Positions 1 through 11,412 are shown, counted from the stretch's first letter. The stretch is 64,000 bases of DNA from Luidia sarsii (GCA_949987565.1 OX465119.1:6608694-6672693); one strand, 5' to 3'. Notes: a model not told the origin generated them from the letters alone. Program-made: numbers and translations.

Positions 1-578
1 TGAAAAATGTTTACAGGAGGTCACCAAAACGATATACTGGTACACTAGACGATCGTACTGAGGTTTTTGTTGTCGACTTGTAACCAAGTCCTCATATACA
101 CGTCATAATAAATGGTTTTCCGATTCCCCATATGAAATGCATGTATTGAGAAGGGCGCCAGTGACAGATGGCCTTAACGGTGGAAGCATGGAAAGTTTTT
201 CATTTCTCTACACTAACGGGATGGTGTCCTGGATTTTTAATCGGAAAAACAAAATGGTATTCCAAATTTGTTTTTTACATGTTTCATATGAAGGTGTTAT
301 TTAGATACATAAATACATTATGCAATCACAAAATCAATTTGTCGTATAACGGTTAGGTTGCCCTTTAAACTAACAAATTTGTATGAAGTATGTATTTCCC
401 AGTAACAAGAACATTGTCCATGTACGGTAGACAACTACCGTACTCTAGGAAGGTCTGGTGAATCACTCATAATTCTCAGGTACAGTTCTGGTGCTAAATC
501 TATGCTGCATGGCAAACAATTGAAGTAGAACCTGCCAAATGGTGTGATAAATATGGTAAGCATTTGGCTATTTCCCAA
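1..578. other. Intergenic or upstream-intron sequence, nothing recognised
   Basis: This stretch is AT-rich and holds only short open frames. One 62-codon frame at 168-356 was examined as a possible upstream exon of the EPT1-like gene but shows no family motif and no convincing acceptor and donor pair. I see no gene, RNA or transposon here. Confidence 0.5.
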
Positions 579-720
579 AATTCAAAGAGGTTTTGCCCTT
601 ACTCGACATGGTAAACACTGATTGCTCAGTGCTTTGCCAGGATTCTGGCTCTTGCGGGATTCGAACCCGCGACTCCCAAATTCTAGTACGGATGTCTGAA
701 GGGCAAAACCTCTTTGAATT
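579..720. mobile_element. 142-bp hairpin (MITE-like) element with tRNA T-arm motif
   Basis: A perfect 22-bp inverted repeat (579-600 and 699-720, starting AATTCAAAGAGG) bounds the element. On the minus strand it contains a perfect T-arm-like hairpin at 654-670 (GCGGG-TTCGAAT-CCCGC), which matches the pol III B box. A stem built on AGCACTGA/TCAGTG lies nearby. Two diverged relatives sharing the T-arm, the AGCACTGA stem and the downstream GATGCAA tail occur at 48545-48680 and 48750-48905. I read it as a non-autonomous, tRNA-related or MITE-type repeat. No protein is encoded. Confidence 0.6.
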
Positions 721-1219
721 ACATTCTCCTCGATGCAAACATCATGTTATATCTATTATATTTCCCAAAACCTATGCTTGGCATCAAAGATGGAAAACAC
801 TTGGGCCCCAGTAATTTTGCCAAAAACATCTTCCAATATACCGGTAGACATACTGAACTATACTGAACTGTTCTCTGCCAACAGCTTTGTGTAGGATTAG
901 TGGGTTAACGCAGACCCTGATATTCCCATATTTCTTTGGATGCAATCACAATTGGGGCACACCATTCAATAGGCACTGGGATGTCAAGTTCTGCATTAAG
1001 TTTATAGGCAATGGAATGCATTGGGGCACATGAACACAGTGTAGTGTGACTCCTTCAGTCAGTTATATCTTGATTGGTGGCCCTTGCATCCAGTTCCCTC
1101 AAAAACACTGCTGTCATGGACAAGGGTAAATATGCTCCACTAAGTAAGGGTAAGTACCGTACAAGCTTTCAAGAACAGGTTCACTGCTATTGATGACAAA
1201 GAAAGTCAGAGCTTGTTTT
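721..1219. other. No gene recognised
   Basis: The first 60 bases continue the tail shared with the hairpin-element relatives at 48.6 and 48.9 kb (GATGCAA, CATGTTATATCTAT). The rest shows no coding potential or repeat that I recognise. Confidence 0.4.
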
Positions 1220-1224
1220 TTTCC

Positions 1225-2165
1225 TTAAACCTTGCAGAAAAGGTGCCTTTTCCCTTTGGGTCTGGTTTTCCTGCCACACTGACGGAATGTAGGTGTAGAC
1301 TGCAGGGTAGGGTCTTGGAGCTTGAACAGTGTACTCGTCTTCAGGAGAATGCTGGATTCTAACTTGGAGTGGTGCTTAAGTATTCTGAAGAGGGATCCAG
1401 ATGTGGGGATAAGCCCAGTGAAGGGTGAAGGCGGGAACAATGGATGCTGCACTGGATCTTGGGTCTTGGTGTACTTGGTAAACTCAGGTGTGTCATTATG
1501 GGTGGACCTCTGGAGGAGGGAACAACTGGAGACACTCAAGGCCTACCGGGGGGTAGGTGTCCTAGAGTATAGGAGACCCATTGGACAGGGGTGTGAGGAT
1601 TGGATGCTAGATGTCACTGATGTTGACGCCAATGTTTTCGGGGGCTGTGTTGTGCCTGAAGATTTTGATGGCTTCTCTATTGTGGAGGGAGTACCAATGC
1701 TCGATGCTGATGATGAGCTTGGCTTGGTCCCAGTGGATGGTGTGGTCTTCGTTATAGGAGTGTTTGACAAACTCCTTTCCTGCCATAGTCTCAGTGTTCA
1801 TTGAGTCTGGTAGGGAGGTCCCTTCCAGTCTCGCTGATGTACACTTTGCCACATTGGCATGGAATCTTGTACACACCTGGTCTGCGTTGGGGGTCTTGGC
1901 GGTCCTTGTGTGAAGTCAATAGGTGTTGCATCTTTAGGGGGTTGTATGGAACACACAAATGCCTTGTTTGTGGAGGATCCGCTGGATGTGGTAGGAAGTG
2001 GTACCAAAATAGTGGAGAGTTACGGAACTAGGGGCCCTAACTGGTTGGCTTTGGGTATAGGTGACCCTTAGGCCAGGGGGAGGTCTGGGGTATTGTGTGG
2101 AGATCCGGTTGAGTTTGTAGCCGTTGCACTGCAGCGCTGTGGTGATGTGGTGGAATTCTTGGGGT
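1225..2165 (-). pseudogene. Penelope-like element remnant (family II), GIY-YIG nuclease end
   Basis: Reading leftwards from about 2165, broken frames give the linker that follows a Penelope-type reverse transcriptase. A GIY-YIG endonuclease signature comes next (GVYKIPCQCGKVYIGETGR, about 1880-1815), then a helix ending in EAIKIFRHN. GIY-YIG nucleases fused to RT are the hallmark of Penelope-like elements, where they nick the target. The frame is interrupted by stops and frameshifts, most clearly after RLNEH near 1800. The RT half is absent here. A fragment of similar type, with RT C-terminal motifs, lies at 57268-57657. This sequence differs from the other PLE family in the window, which has IYLISC/QYVGET. 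Confidence 0.75.
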
Positions 2166-4803
2166 AGATGTTCTCTGTCGCAGATGTTTTCTTGTCATGG
2201 TCAAATCTGTAATAAAATATTTAACCTCAATTTTTTTCTGTACATCAGTTTGGACAACAGGGACAAGGACATAAAGCAGTTCCCACCCATCTATATACCT
2301 GTACATGTAGGTGACCCCAAACCTACATGTACCATACTTTCTAGAATTTGCTTGTAATAGTATGCACACTACATGTACAGTATGTACGATGAACCAAACC
2401 AAAAGGTTTCATACAAAACATCGAATACACATTTAATATGGAACAAAGAAAAGGTTCAAGCGTAATATTAAGTCATGTAAAATTTTGGACAGAGGTAAGA
2501 CTGCCTGTCTTTGGATTATGTAAGTAATGACCAATCAACATAAGTGCTGTGTGTACCTTTGATGCTTACTCATCACCAAAAACCTCTCAGCTTGCAGGAC
2601 TTCTAGCCCGAGTAGGGCTGGTGGTCATATGACCCATTGTCTCAATATATTCTCTCATCTGCTAAGTCCATTTATATGATGTGTAATGTTTCTAGAATAA
2701 ATGCAGAAAATCTGCATATATACTTTTCAGAAGTGCAGTGTAAACTTCAATTGCAATTTCATCACATTCGAAATGGCATGATACCCGGGACAACCAGGTC
2801 AGGGTTCTAGCCAGGACAAAATTATAGGATAGGGCACTTTGCGATCGCGAAGCGCCAAGCCCATAATGGCATGGGGTTCGGGGCCCGCTTAAGAGCCCCA
2901 AAATTTGATTTGATCTAAGATGCTCTCTGGTGCAATTCCAGGCCATTTCAACCTCATTTTATAAAAAAAAATTATTGCTCATCAATTGTCATTCAAAGAT
3001 TTCTTTACTTCAAATTGTTGACCACGTCTTTGGATGACACAAAAACCAGGCTTAAAGAAGTGAACACTTTTCATATACATGTAGCATGAGATGATCCTTT
3101 CTGTTTTGCTACAGTGATTGCATGCATAATAATTTCATTGAATTAAGATGCAATTCATGACATGACACAAAGTTTAATTCAATTTTTTTGTCGAGTTGTC
3201 ACACAATTCTTTCCAAACAATCATTGTTATTTGTGTTTACTGATTTGAGTTTACTTTTACTGTACCAAAGATGCAGAAAGGTACTTGATATAAAGACTTT
3301 AAAAACCAAGTGGAAAGCCAAGTGGTTTACATACAAAATCTGAAACCATGTATAAAAGTATAGTATACTTTCCGTGTAAAAAAGTGTACACGTAGGTGTA
3401 AAGTGGCTGTCAAAAAAAGGATTGTTTTTAGGGATATTTTTCAATTGTTCCAAAATGCATCATTACTAATAGTGGAGTTCGCATGAAAATTCCTTCTGAC
3501 ATGCTCTTGGAAATTTTGACGGAACGCGAACTTTGCCAGCGTTACCCAAATTACAGAACATCGCTGTGATCCATCAATGAGTATTATAGAAGTTCATGCT
3601 AACTAATACCCACAGTTACTCTGCCAAAACACTCCACTTGACGACATTTATGCGCATGCGTTCAACATTTCAGGCCGTACATGTCAAAGATTATCTTAGG
3701 TACATTTACAATACATGTATATGTACATGTACTGTATGTACTGTACAGTGTTCATGGTACAATGAAGGACTTGTTAAAAACACGTGCGTGCGTTCAGGCT
3801 AGACTCACGATGAGCTGTACATGGAATTCCAAACCGAAAATCTCGCTCCATATTCGACAAATACATGTAGAATCCAACATCAGAAACGAGCGCGGTAGTA
3901 AAAGGGTGACACTGACACGGCGGCACGTGTTCGCTAAACACAACCGGTTTTGTTTCCTTTAAAAATAAGGGAAACATGACCGATATTTGTTTTAAAATTG
4001 TCACCAGCTTCGGCTTGCAACTAATCGCTATACGCCGTGTGATGTGCACTCGTTGTGCTCTATTCATCTGCGCTTGTAAAGACCAGTGATCGGTAGTATC
4101 GTTGTGACCAGCGATTGGTAGTAGGTTGTGCATGTACATGTATGTATCGATGTATCGTTGTGTACGACCGGACATACATGTGCATGTACTGTACAGTACA
4201 CGTGTACAGTGCTGCACACTGTACATGTACACGACGATCACGTGTGCATATGTTTGTGTGTGTCAGGTGGGATCGGAGTGCGTCGGTAAAACCGTTGCTG
4301 TCGAACGGTGGGTAGTGTGCACTGCTGCGCTTTGCTGCTATTTTTTTTTTTAAACAACAACCCGAAATACAAAGCTGTGATCTAGAATTCTCATAAAGAA
4401 ATTCTGGCCTTTTTTTCATAGCTTATCGATAGCGTATCGGCAAAATAAAAACGTGTCAGGAATTTTCGATAGCGTATCGCTATTTGATGTCTGGCTAGAA
4501 CGAAAAAACTGTCTCAGTCTACAATCAGCAAGTACATGTAGGGCTGATGCTAGCATGTTCACGTACATGTATTCTTATGATGTACCAGGAAAAGGAACTA
4601 AGAGCGTGTTTCTTGAACAGAAGAATTGTAGATTTTGACATCAGTCTCATTTTCCAATTTGATTTTTACTATGAATTTTGCACCTTTAAAGTGCCGCCAC
4701 ATTGCCAGATTTACCGCACTCTGATGATAATTCTCACTATACAGATAGACATGTGGGATATTTTCATAATGTCATTTATCTTGCATTTTTTTAATATTCA
4801 CAG
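2166..4803. other. Intron-like sequence with GTACATGTAC-rich patches
   Basis: No gene is recognised. Palindromic GTACATGTAC-type runs occur around 3695-3755 and 4130-4235. The last 25 bases form a good splice acceptor (T-rich run, then TTCACAG ending at 4803). Short open frames in the GTAC-rich patches occur on both strands and mirror each other, as expected for palindromic DNA. Confidence 0.5.
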
Positions 4804-4984
4804 ATCATACCGGGAAGGTACAGGAAAGAACCGTCCTTTCTTAGTTGCCATTGAGCCTGGAACTCCCCCTGTGTTACTGATTGTCATAGCATCTCTATGG
4901 GCCTACATGTCACCAACGGATATATTGCAACAGGAACCTAGATTATTCTGTCTGATGTTTGGCATCGTTATGTCTAACATGAGT
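4804..4984 (+). CDS. SELENOI: EPT1-like ethanolaminephosphotransferase, internal exon
   Basis: This is an exon of an ethanolaminephosphotransferase 1 (EPT1/selenoprotein I) family enzyme. The family transfers phosphoethanolamine from CDP-ethanolamine to diacylglycerol or alkyl-acylglycerol in ER/Golgi membranes, the last step of the Kennedy pathway. The exon begins after TTCACAG with one base completing a codon, runs 60 codons and ends at a consensus donor, GTAAGT (4985). The peptide has a hydrophobic helix (VLLIVIASLWAY) followed by SPTDILQQEPRLFCLM, which matches the family pattern before transmembrane segments in the C-terminal half. It ends SNMS, where family members continue with CxLIxxQM, exactly what the exon at 48323 supplies. 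The catalytic CDP-alcohol motif is N-terminal and must lie left of the window. CEPT1/CHPT1 is the alternative assignment; the C-terminal exon favours EPT1. Confidence 0.82.
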
Positions 4985-5045
4985 GTAAGTACAACCAATC
5001 TAGACTACGTGTGATTGTGTGGTTTTGGGGGCTTTTCCGTCTCAA

Positions 5046-5800
5046 CGGAAAATGCATATTTTTTTTTTCCTTCCTCATCTTCTTTTTCATCCTCTTCTTC
5101 TTTGGCCAAAAATCCCATAGACAAAGCACGGGTGCATTCTAATCAGGTTTTTAGCTATATGGAAAGACCGTTCTTAACCAAACTTGGCCAAAACATTGTC
5201 CCAAGGTCTATCAGTGCCGTGCACAATGACACTAATATTACGTCATCATGTGTCACGTGATAGCGCTTTAAAGGGGCAAACTTTCAAACTCCATTAGAAG
5301 CAAAAGTGCAATTTCGTTTGGTTTCAATTTTGCACTTTATCTAAGTTGGGAAAAGGTGTATCAAAAAATTGCCATCATTTGAACATGACATCATCTCGTG
5401 AATATTAATGAGGTCATGAACTTTTCAGGAGTTCATATTCAATTTTTTTATTATACACGGGTGCGCATTATACCCGGGATTTTAAGGTATTAGCCATTGG
5501 CAATGACCTTGCAACTTGGTGGCCAGTTAGTTATTTAGCCAGGCACTCAAAATCTAAAGATTGGAATCGATCGACTGTTGTTTTGAATTATTATGAATTT
5601 TTTAATATTGTCCCAAAGACTTTGTACATGAAATTCCCATACACAAAGCACGGGTGCATTCTACTCAGTTTCTTAGCAATACAGAAAGACCGTTCTTAAC
5701 CAAACTTGGCCAAAACATTTTCCCCGAGGTCTTTTAGTGCCACGCACAATGATGCTTTTATTAGGTCATCATGTGTCACGTCACAGCGCTTTAACCACTT
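5046..5800 (+). repeat. Two partial Helitron-like repeat units
   Basis: A pyrimidine-rich start (5054-5100) is followed by AATCCCATAGACAAAGCACGGG, then the conserved core with ACGTCATCATGTGTCACGTG (5238-5260) and AGCGCTTTAAAGG. Next come TCTAAGTTGGGAAAAGGTG and ATGAATATTAATGAGGTCA. A second start, with the same ACAAAGCACGGGTGCATTCTA, appears at 5640 and its core decays near 5790. The same order of landmarks is found in the array at 44.3-47.9 kb and in the unit at 50.6-51.5 kb. Terminal hairpins are not preserved here. No coding capacity. Confidence 0.7.
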
Positions 5801-6095
5801 CGCTTTAACCACTTCGATGACCGCCATACGGGGGGTTTTGATCAATGCATCATTTACAAATTTCGCTAAAACAATCGGATCAATACATTTCTGTGAAATA
5901 AATCGATATGGGTATACTATGGGTACAGGAGTAATATCTGGCACAATTCGGACGTCGTTGTGGCTTTTGTCAAAAGATTAACCGTTCGATAAAGGGCCCA
6001 TTGTGCTTCGTCAATGGACCATAACGGACTCTTGTGTGTTTGTGCTGTCCATCCCTGACCACAGACTCCAGCCTCCACTCAAGGCTGTCAAATCT
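5801..6095. other. No gene recognised
   Basis: A short direct duplication (CTTTAACCACTTCG, about 5791-5816) lies at the left edge. Short open frames on both strands show no family resemblance. Confidence 0.4.
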
Positions 6096-6433
6096 TTAAG
6101 TCTATGTCACTCATACGTTACCTGTATAGCAAATACATTTGCATAATTCTTATTGCCGGTAGGCATTCCCGCTAAGAGTTTTAACAATAGCGCCCTCCAG
6201 CGCCCAGCCACGGTGCCTCGTGGAAATAGACGCCATGTTCTCGTCCTTCTTTTCTTAGCGTAGCAGGCGGTAGGTTGTGTTGTTTTTTAGCTCCGCTAAA
6301 TTTTCAACTTACCGTGTGTTTGTTCCCGTGCTAAAGCACTATTTCTTGAGAAGCGATATTAGTTGTGTGAGTTGGTGGATACAAATTTCGGTGCTTTTGT
6401 AGAAGTGCATTTTTTTATTCGTGTTTCTGATTC

Positions 6434-7681
6434 GTGTTGGCGATGAAGCGCTTTGGAAGGGCTGAGGCTGTCGCAACTGGGGGTGTTCCTCCCCCGGGAC
6501 AGACCGAGCTCTCGGAGGTTTGTGCAGGCGACGGTCCGTCCCCGAATCATTCCTCCGGTCAGTCCCTTCAGCCAGTAGCGGCTGGGGAGGCCGACAGTCC
6601 TGCCGTCCGGGGAGGGGACCTTAATCAGTCCCCTTCTCCGGCCGATAGCGGCAGGACATCCAAGCGCAAGGCTGCCCCCGGCAAGGGTCGAGTTAAATCG
6701 ACGGCCTCGGCCGGGTGGCGACAAAGCCTAAGAGGGGGCGTACGGGCAAGCAGGACTCGCGTTCAAGGGGTCATCATGCTTCCCCAGTCCCACCATCGGC
6801 TGCGGGCTTGTCAGTCGGTTCCGTGACTAGTCCCCGTGGCTAGAGGGGTCACACTCGCCCGAGTCAGCTCGACCTTCTCGATCCGGTGGTTCCGCGGACG
6901 AGGAGGATGAGTCGATTCAGACGCAACGCCTCTCCGTTTCTGAGACGGAATTGCGCCTGGTCCAGAGAGACATGTTTCGGGTGTTGCAGTTACCCTCGAC
7001 CAAGGAACCTGCTCAACCCGAATATCAGTCTTTTAAGCTCCGCACCGGCGCAGCGGTAGACAAGGGTAAGCCTTTCCCAGTCTTACCGCTGGACAAAGTA
7101 TGCGCTGATAAGATCAACAACACCATGTCCTGTGATAAGTAGCGAACCGTTGCTAGACGGGCCGCCGACTAGACGATGAGACAGCGGTCCCGGCTGATTT
7201 TCTGGCGGCTGGTTTCCATTGTTTGGATTTTGTCCTCCGTTCCCTGTCGGAGCAGTTCGCAAGAATTGTGACTCTGACGTCTACAGTTTGGCGGGAGAAC
7301 GTGCTGGACGCTCTTTTTCTCCCATCGCCGGCTGCGCGTAAGCGCTTCGAGAAGCTCCCTCTTTCCGGCAGTGACTTGTTTGCCAGCAAGTTTGAGGAGA
7401 TGATGCAGGCGGAGGCGAAGCGTCTGGAGGCGACGGAGAAGATCAACCTGAAAAAGTCTCCTTCTCCGGCGTCTAAGGCTGCTCTGGGGAAGGGCAAGGC
7501 AACCTTCACTATCGCCCGGCGCAAACCGCTCAAGTCCGCGCGGGGTGCATTTCGTGGCCGCGCAACCGCCACAATGGGTGCACGCTCTGCACAGACGCAG
7601 CCAGCCAGCCAACCTCGTGCCTTCTCGAGGCATGGTTTCAAGTCGTCAGCCCCCCGTTATCCCAGGGGCTGGCGCAAGTGA
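6434..7681 (+). pseudogene. DIRS copy 1 gag-like ORF, frameshifted
   Basis: Three overlapping frames together match the gag-like protein of the DIRS at 29452-31312. The first part (6434-6826) is low-complexity and rich in Pro, Gly and Ser. The middle (6951-7142) has RLVQRDMFRVLQLP and PLDKVCADKI, paralleling RLIQRDMVQLLQLP and PLDRLCTDRI in the second copy. The last part (7223-7681) has ARKRFEKLPLSGSDLFASKF, then a basic Arg/Gly-rich tail typical of nucleic-acid-binding gag C-termini, and ends at TGA 7679-7681. In-frame stops such as TAG near 7140 show that it is inactive. Confidence 0.7.
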
Positions 7682-7763
7682 CCTAATTGACTCTTGGCGA
7701 CCCCCTGCCGTCAGACCCGTGGGGGGTCGCCTTTGAGCATTTGCGGGGTCCTGGGTTTCAATT

Positions 7764-9010
7764 ATGTCAGACAGATGGGTGCTTGAGACGATCCGTGGCA
7801 GTTACACGAGCACCCCTCTGTCGGACATGCTTGTCCAACCGACACCGATTCCGGTCGACCCTATCAAGTGCCATTTTCTCGAGGAGGAAATTCAATCTCT
7901 TCTCGAGAAGGGTGCAGTTCGCGCTATCCCAACCGGGAATACGTTGTCTGGCTTCATGTTGACTTTCTTCCTAGTACCCAAGAAGGAAGTCGGCGAGTGG
8001 CGGCCGGTTCTAAATTTGAAACCCTTAAACAGGTTCATTTGTCTCCGGCGTACACGTCCCGATCATACAGGAACACAGGGAATTCCTGCGTTTCCAATAC
8101 AACGGAATACGGTACGAATTCATGGTGCTCCCATTCGGCCTCTCCACTTCTCCGTGAGTGTTCACTCGTATAGTGCGAGCAGTCAGCGCGGCCCTGCGGC
8201 AGCGTGGAGTGATCATATTTATGTACCTAGACGATTGGTTCGTGGTGGGACACTCCCAGGAGGCCACGTCCGCAGCGTTCGAGCTGACATGGCGTCTCGC
8301 ATCAGATCTCGGATTTCTGGTCAATTTCAAGAAGTCCCACCCGCTCCCTTCGCAGTTCCCAAACTTCCTGGGAGCAGCCGTCGACCTTCATAGGGGGATT
8401 GCCCGCCCAACGGAGGAACGCGCGTCGAACCTCCAGCAATGCGTGTCCCTCTTCTTGACAGTGCCAGAGGCCCCGGCTCGGGCGTGGCTCCGGCTACTGG
8501 GTCTCATGGCAAGTATGGTCGATGTCGTAAGGTTTTGCAGACTAAGGATGCGTCCGATCCAGCTGCACCTCCTTTCATTCTATCGGCCCAGTCGGTACCT
8601 TATCGACCTTCTGGTACCGACCACGCCTTGGCTGAGGCCACACCTCCAGTGGTGGTTGGACACGGCCAACCTCATGGGGGGGGGCGAACATTCCGACGCC
8701 CACGGACAACGCTGTCCATGGCATCGGATGCGTCACTTTCAGGGTGGGAGGCCACCCTCAACCATCGTCAGGTGGCAGGCCGTTGGGGTCCTGAACTCGG
8801 TTCGAGACACATCAACGAGCTAGAACTGTGGGCAGTCTTCAATGGCCTTCAGGGTTTCCAGAAGGTTGTTTCGGGGTGGTCCGTCCTGGTGAGATGCGAC
8901 AACACTACGGTGATCTCGTACATCAATCATCAGGGGGGCACACGTTCTGCCCGACTGTGCGCTCTGACATGGAGGGTACTCCATTGGTGCATATCCCACA
9001 CTATAACGCT
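7764..9010 (+). pseudogene. DIRS copy 1 reverse transcriptase-RNase H
   Basis: The RT begins with DRWVLETI and continues through FFLVPKKE and WRPVLNLKPLNRF in one frame (7764 onward). After about 8045 the sequence jumps to VHVPIIQEHREFLRF, so RT motif A (LDLKDAY in the other copy) has been deleted. Motif B (LPFGLSTSP) is followed by an in-frame TGA near 8155. Motif C, YLDD, is intact at 8224-8235. The thumb region (WLRLLGLMASMVDVV) and an RNase H domain follow, with acidic residues in SDASLSGW, INELELWAV and RCDNTTVISYIN. The sequence stops near 9010 at the piggyBac junction. It cannot encode an active enzyme. Confidence 0.85.
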
Positions 9011-9718
9011 TGATTCACAAGTCCAATGAATAAGATTATCGCAAAAGTACCAAGAAGAGTGGTCCTGTTGAGAGGGGTCCATTTCTTGGCAGCTGCATTA
9101 TCAGGAAAGGCTGCGATGAATTGATCTGCATATCGGTTTTTTTCTGTCACTATTTCGGTGACCAGATCATTATCACCGTTGACAGTGTCATCAGTGAGCA
9201 TGTCCATGTAGATTTCACCTGGAGAGGACGTTCTGTCATGAAGCAAAGGCCCATTTCGTTTACCGAAGTTTGTCAACCACGGCCGAGTGTCACAATAAGC
9301 GCCAACATGTGGATCAGGTGTGGCTGTTCTCTGCTGGATTTCCATTGGGCATGGGTAATGGTACTTGATTAGCGTGAGGGGGCACAGTATTATTGAGTGC
9401 AGCAGGCACATCATCGGGCTTGTCAGGAACAGAAAAACCAGCAGCACTCACGTTGGGAACGCCGCTCGCGTAACCACTGCCACGAACTCCATGACAACGT
9501 TTGTCAACAACCAGTTCATCCTGACGATCTTGACCGACTCCGTTCTGTAACTCGACATCGCTGTCATCGTCAACATCGCTGACAGACAGATCATCGCCGT
9601 CACTATCTTCATCACAAAAATAAATCTCCTCCAAAACATTGCTTGAATCCAGCAATCTTCCGTACCTTGTGTTGCTCTGCATTTCGTCTCCCATGATGTC
9701 ACAAAAATCGGACCCCAA
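9005..9718 (-). pseudogene. piggyBac transposase N-terminal fragment
   Basis: The start is taken as the Met at 9718. An acidic N-terminus (EDSDGDD, DVDDDSDVE, 9314-9718) precedes a second frame (9447-9005) with the start of the piggyBac transposase fold: DMLTDDTVNGDNDLV, then TEKNRYADQF and LGTFAIILFIGLV. Family members follow this with the catalytic DDD core, which is absent because the fragment ends at the DIRS junction. A frameshift near 9440-9320 separates the two parts. It cannot encode an active transposase. Confidence 0.8.
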
Positions 9719-9960
9719 ATCGGCGGATGCAGACGATTTTTGAAGGATTATTTCTCGAAAACTTTCAATGCAATAGTGTGTATATTTTGATCGGAACAGA
9801 CAGGCGACGCGTTGAAATGCATGATGGGAAGGTTCAAAGGTCAGCTAGTCTTATGCTTCAGTCGCAAATTGACCTAGTAAAGAGTGCATTGTTAGAACGC
9901 CACAGCGTTCTGTAGGGCCCAGCCTATAGAACGCTGTGGCGTTCTGTAGGGCCGAAAGGG
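9005..9960 (-). mobile_element. piggyBac-like DNA transposon, truncated, with TTAA end
   Basis: The right boundary reads AAAGGG|TTAA (9955-9964). On the minus strand this is TTAA followed by CCCTTTCGGCCC, as expected for a piggyBac terminus and its TTAA target. A subterminal pair of 18-bp inverted repeats (9894-9911 and 9928-9945, AGAACGC..GCGTTCT) lies just inside. The left end is missing: the transposase frame is cut at about 9010 against DIRS sequence. No second TTAA-flanked end is visible. Confidence 0.8.
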
Positions 9961-9964
9961 TTAA

Positions 9965-10359
9965 AGTCTTAAAAAGCAAAATCAAATTTCAAGAATTAAC
10001 ACTGGCAATATACGGACAGATGTTTCTTTGAAAACATCTATCAACACTTGCTATAAGGAGGTAACAAAAGTAGTTGGGCAAGGTACACAAATAATGCCTC
10101 AAGGAACTCTTGGTGTCCAGTAACTTTGTACTTTTTTGTCCATTCTGCAAAATTACCGTAATTCTTCCTCATGTATCCGATTTAAACTTATGGTTTTCGT
10201 TCGGTTGTTTTATTAGAATTCGACTGAGTCTATACCTAGCACTGAGGCTTATGTGGGATTTCACTTGGTGCCCTGGTGTAATATAATCACGCTGGAAAAG
10301 CATAGTCCGCAGTGCATGGCATTAGTATGGGCGGCCACTGTCAAATGAAAGCTTAACCG
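9965..10359. other. No gene recognised
   Basis: This is AT-rich sequence right of the piggyBac TTAA. There are no family matches and no obvious repeat. Confidence 0.4.
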
Positions 10360-10590
10360 TCGAACTAAAGGACAACGCCAGAAAATAAAAGGACAATGGC
10401 AAAATAAAATACAAGGGCAAAATAAGAGACAACGGCAAAATAATAGACAGCGGCAAAATAAAGGACGACGGCAAAATAAGAGACGATGCCAAAATAAAAG
10501 ACTCTGGCAAAATTGTTAAAGAAGGCGCGCCAAATACACCGCCAAAATTAAAGACGACGACAAAATAAAAGACTTTCCCAAAATAAAGAC
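10360..10590. repeat. Short tandem repeat, about 18-20 bp unit (GACRACGGCAAAATAAAA)
   Basis: About twelve imperfect copies of an 18-20 bp unit containing GGCAAAATAA follow each other. Copies differ at the first few bases and vary in length by a few bases. The minus-strand open frame here is only the repeat translated (ILPLS repeats). Confidence 0.85.
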
Positions 10591-11412
10591 AGGGCGCTGT
10601 GTACTATTGCGACGTTAATGAATATTCATGATGGTCTACATACCTCTGACGTATCATAAGGTCACAAGAAGTGGCTTCCTATATGATTGAACATACTGTA
10701 CATGTACATGTACAGTAATGTACATGTACAGTAACCCCAACCCGAAACCATAACTAATGGGAAACCTGGTACGTTTTACCATCAAGCATGCCACTAAAAC
10801 ATCAACGCTGTCATTAAGGCTCCAAGGACAGTAGAGTGCAGCTTGTGGGCGAGTATCACTTCCCATCCACATTATTTTGTACTAGGCCTACACCACTATC
10901 ATGAAGTCAGCTAAGAAGGGAAGCCTGAGTATAGACCCAGTGGTATAGCCAAAACATTGTTTTATCATTCATACGACAATTAACAAACGCTAAGCTTGTC
11001 AGATCATTGTCAAATATTGATTTATTTCAGATAGCAATGTTATCAAGACAGGGAATTATAAATTGATTTATTAAAAAGAAGATGAAATCCTCTAGATCTG
11101 ACGGTAATCTGCTTTGCTTGCCTCCGATTTCTTTTCTTTTTTTCATACGTACCTGTGTGCTTTGACGTCGGCCCGTGGCCTTATCCGAAAACCATTTCCT
11201 CTTATTATTCCCAGCCTTCTCGATGGCGAAACCATGGAGGAAGTATTTCCTTCCTCCGGGTGAAACTATTGCGGTGTTTTGAAATTCAGAGCATCTCTAA
11301 AAAGGCGTTTTCAGGTACAGCAAACGGCCATCCACAATGTACAGTATGTACATGTACCGTGTACATGTACATGTAGTTCATGATGCTCCACATCTGCTCC
11401 GTCCGCGGCACA
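10591..11412. other. No gene recognised; one GTACATGTAC patch
   Basis: A GTACATGTAC run lies at 10690-10735 and another at 11337-11375, just before the foldback element. The remainder shows no recognisable gene or transposon. Confidence 0.4.

Larger units (their letters stand above)
6096..9010 (+). mobile_element. DIRS-type retrotransposon copy 1, 3' truncated
   Basis: The segment has a leader (6096-6430) resembling the left end of the complete DIRS at 28.66 kb, a gag-like region (6434-7681) and an RT-RNase H region (7764-9010). It stops inside RNase H, where piggyBac sequence begins, so the tyrosine recombinase and right terminus are missing. DIRS elements use a tyrosine recombinase rather than a DDE integrase and make no target-site duplication. 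The boundary near 6096 rests on weak similarity to the terminal repeat at 28656-28699 and is approximate. Confidence 0.75.

Noticed and set aside
168..356. An upstream exon of the EPT1-like gene
   Set aside because: Hydrophobic in part, but no family motif, no suitable phase with 4804 and no clear splice sites.
579..720. A true tRNA gene at the T-arm motif
   Set aside because: Only the T-arm is tRNA-like; acceptor, D-arm and anticodon arm cannot be folded, and the motif lies inside an inverted-repeat element.
1322..1804. A 160-codon plus-strand protein gene
   Set aside because: It is antisense to the Penelope-like GIY-YIG remnant, which has recognisable motifs on the minus strand.
4440..4480. 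Repeated GATAGCGTATCG motif as a regulatory site
   Set aside because: Two copies only (TCGATAGCGTATCG at about 4427 and 4467), with no gene start nearby; could be chance or a repeat fragment.
7153..7641. Two minus-strand proteins of about 155-162 residues
   Set aside because: They are the antisense of the DIRS gag-like region, whose plus-strand frames match the second DIRS copy.
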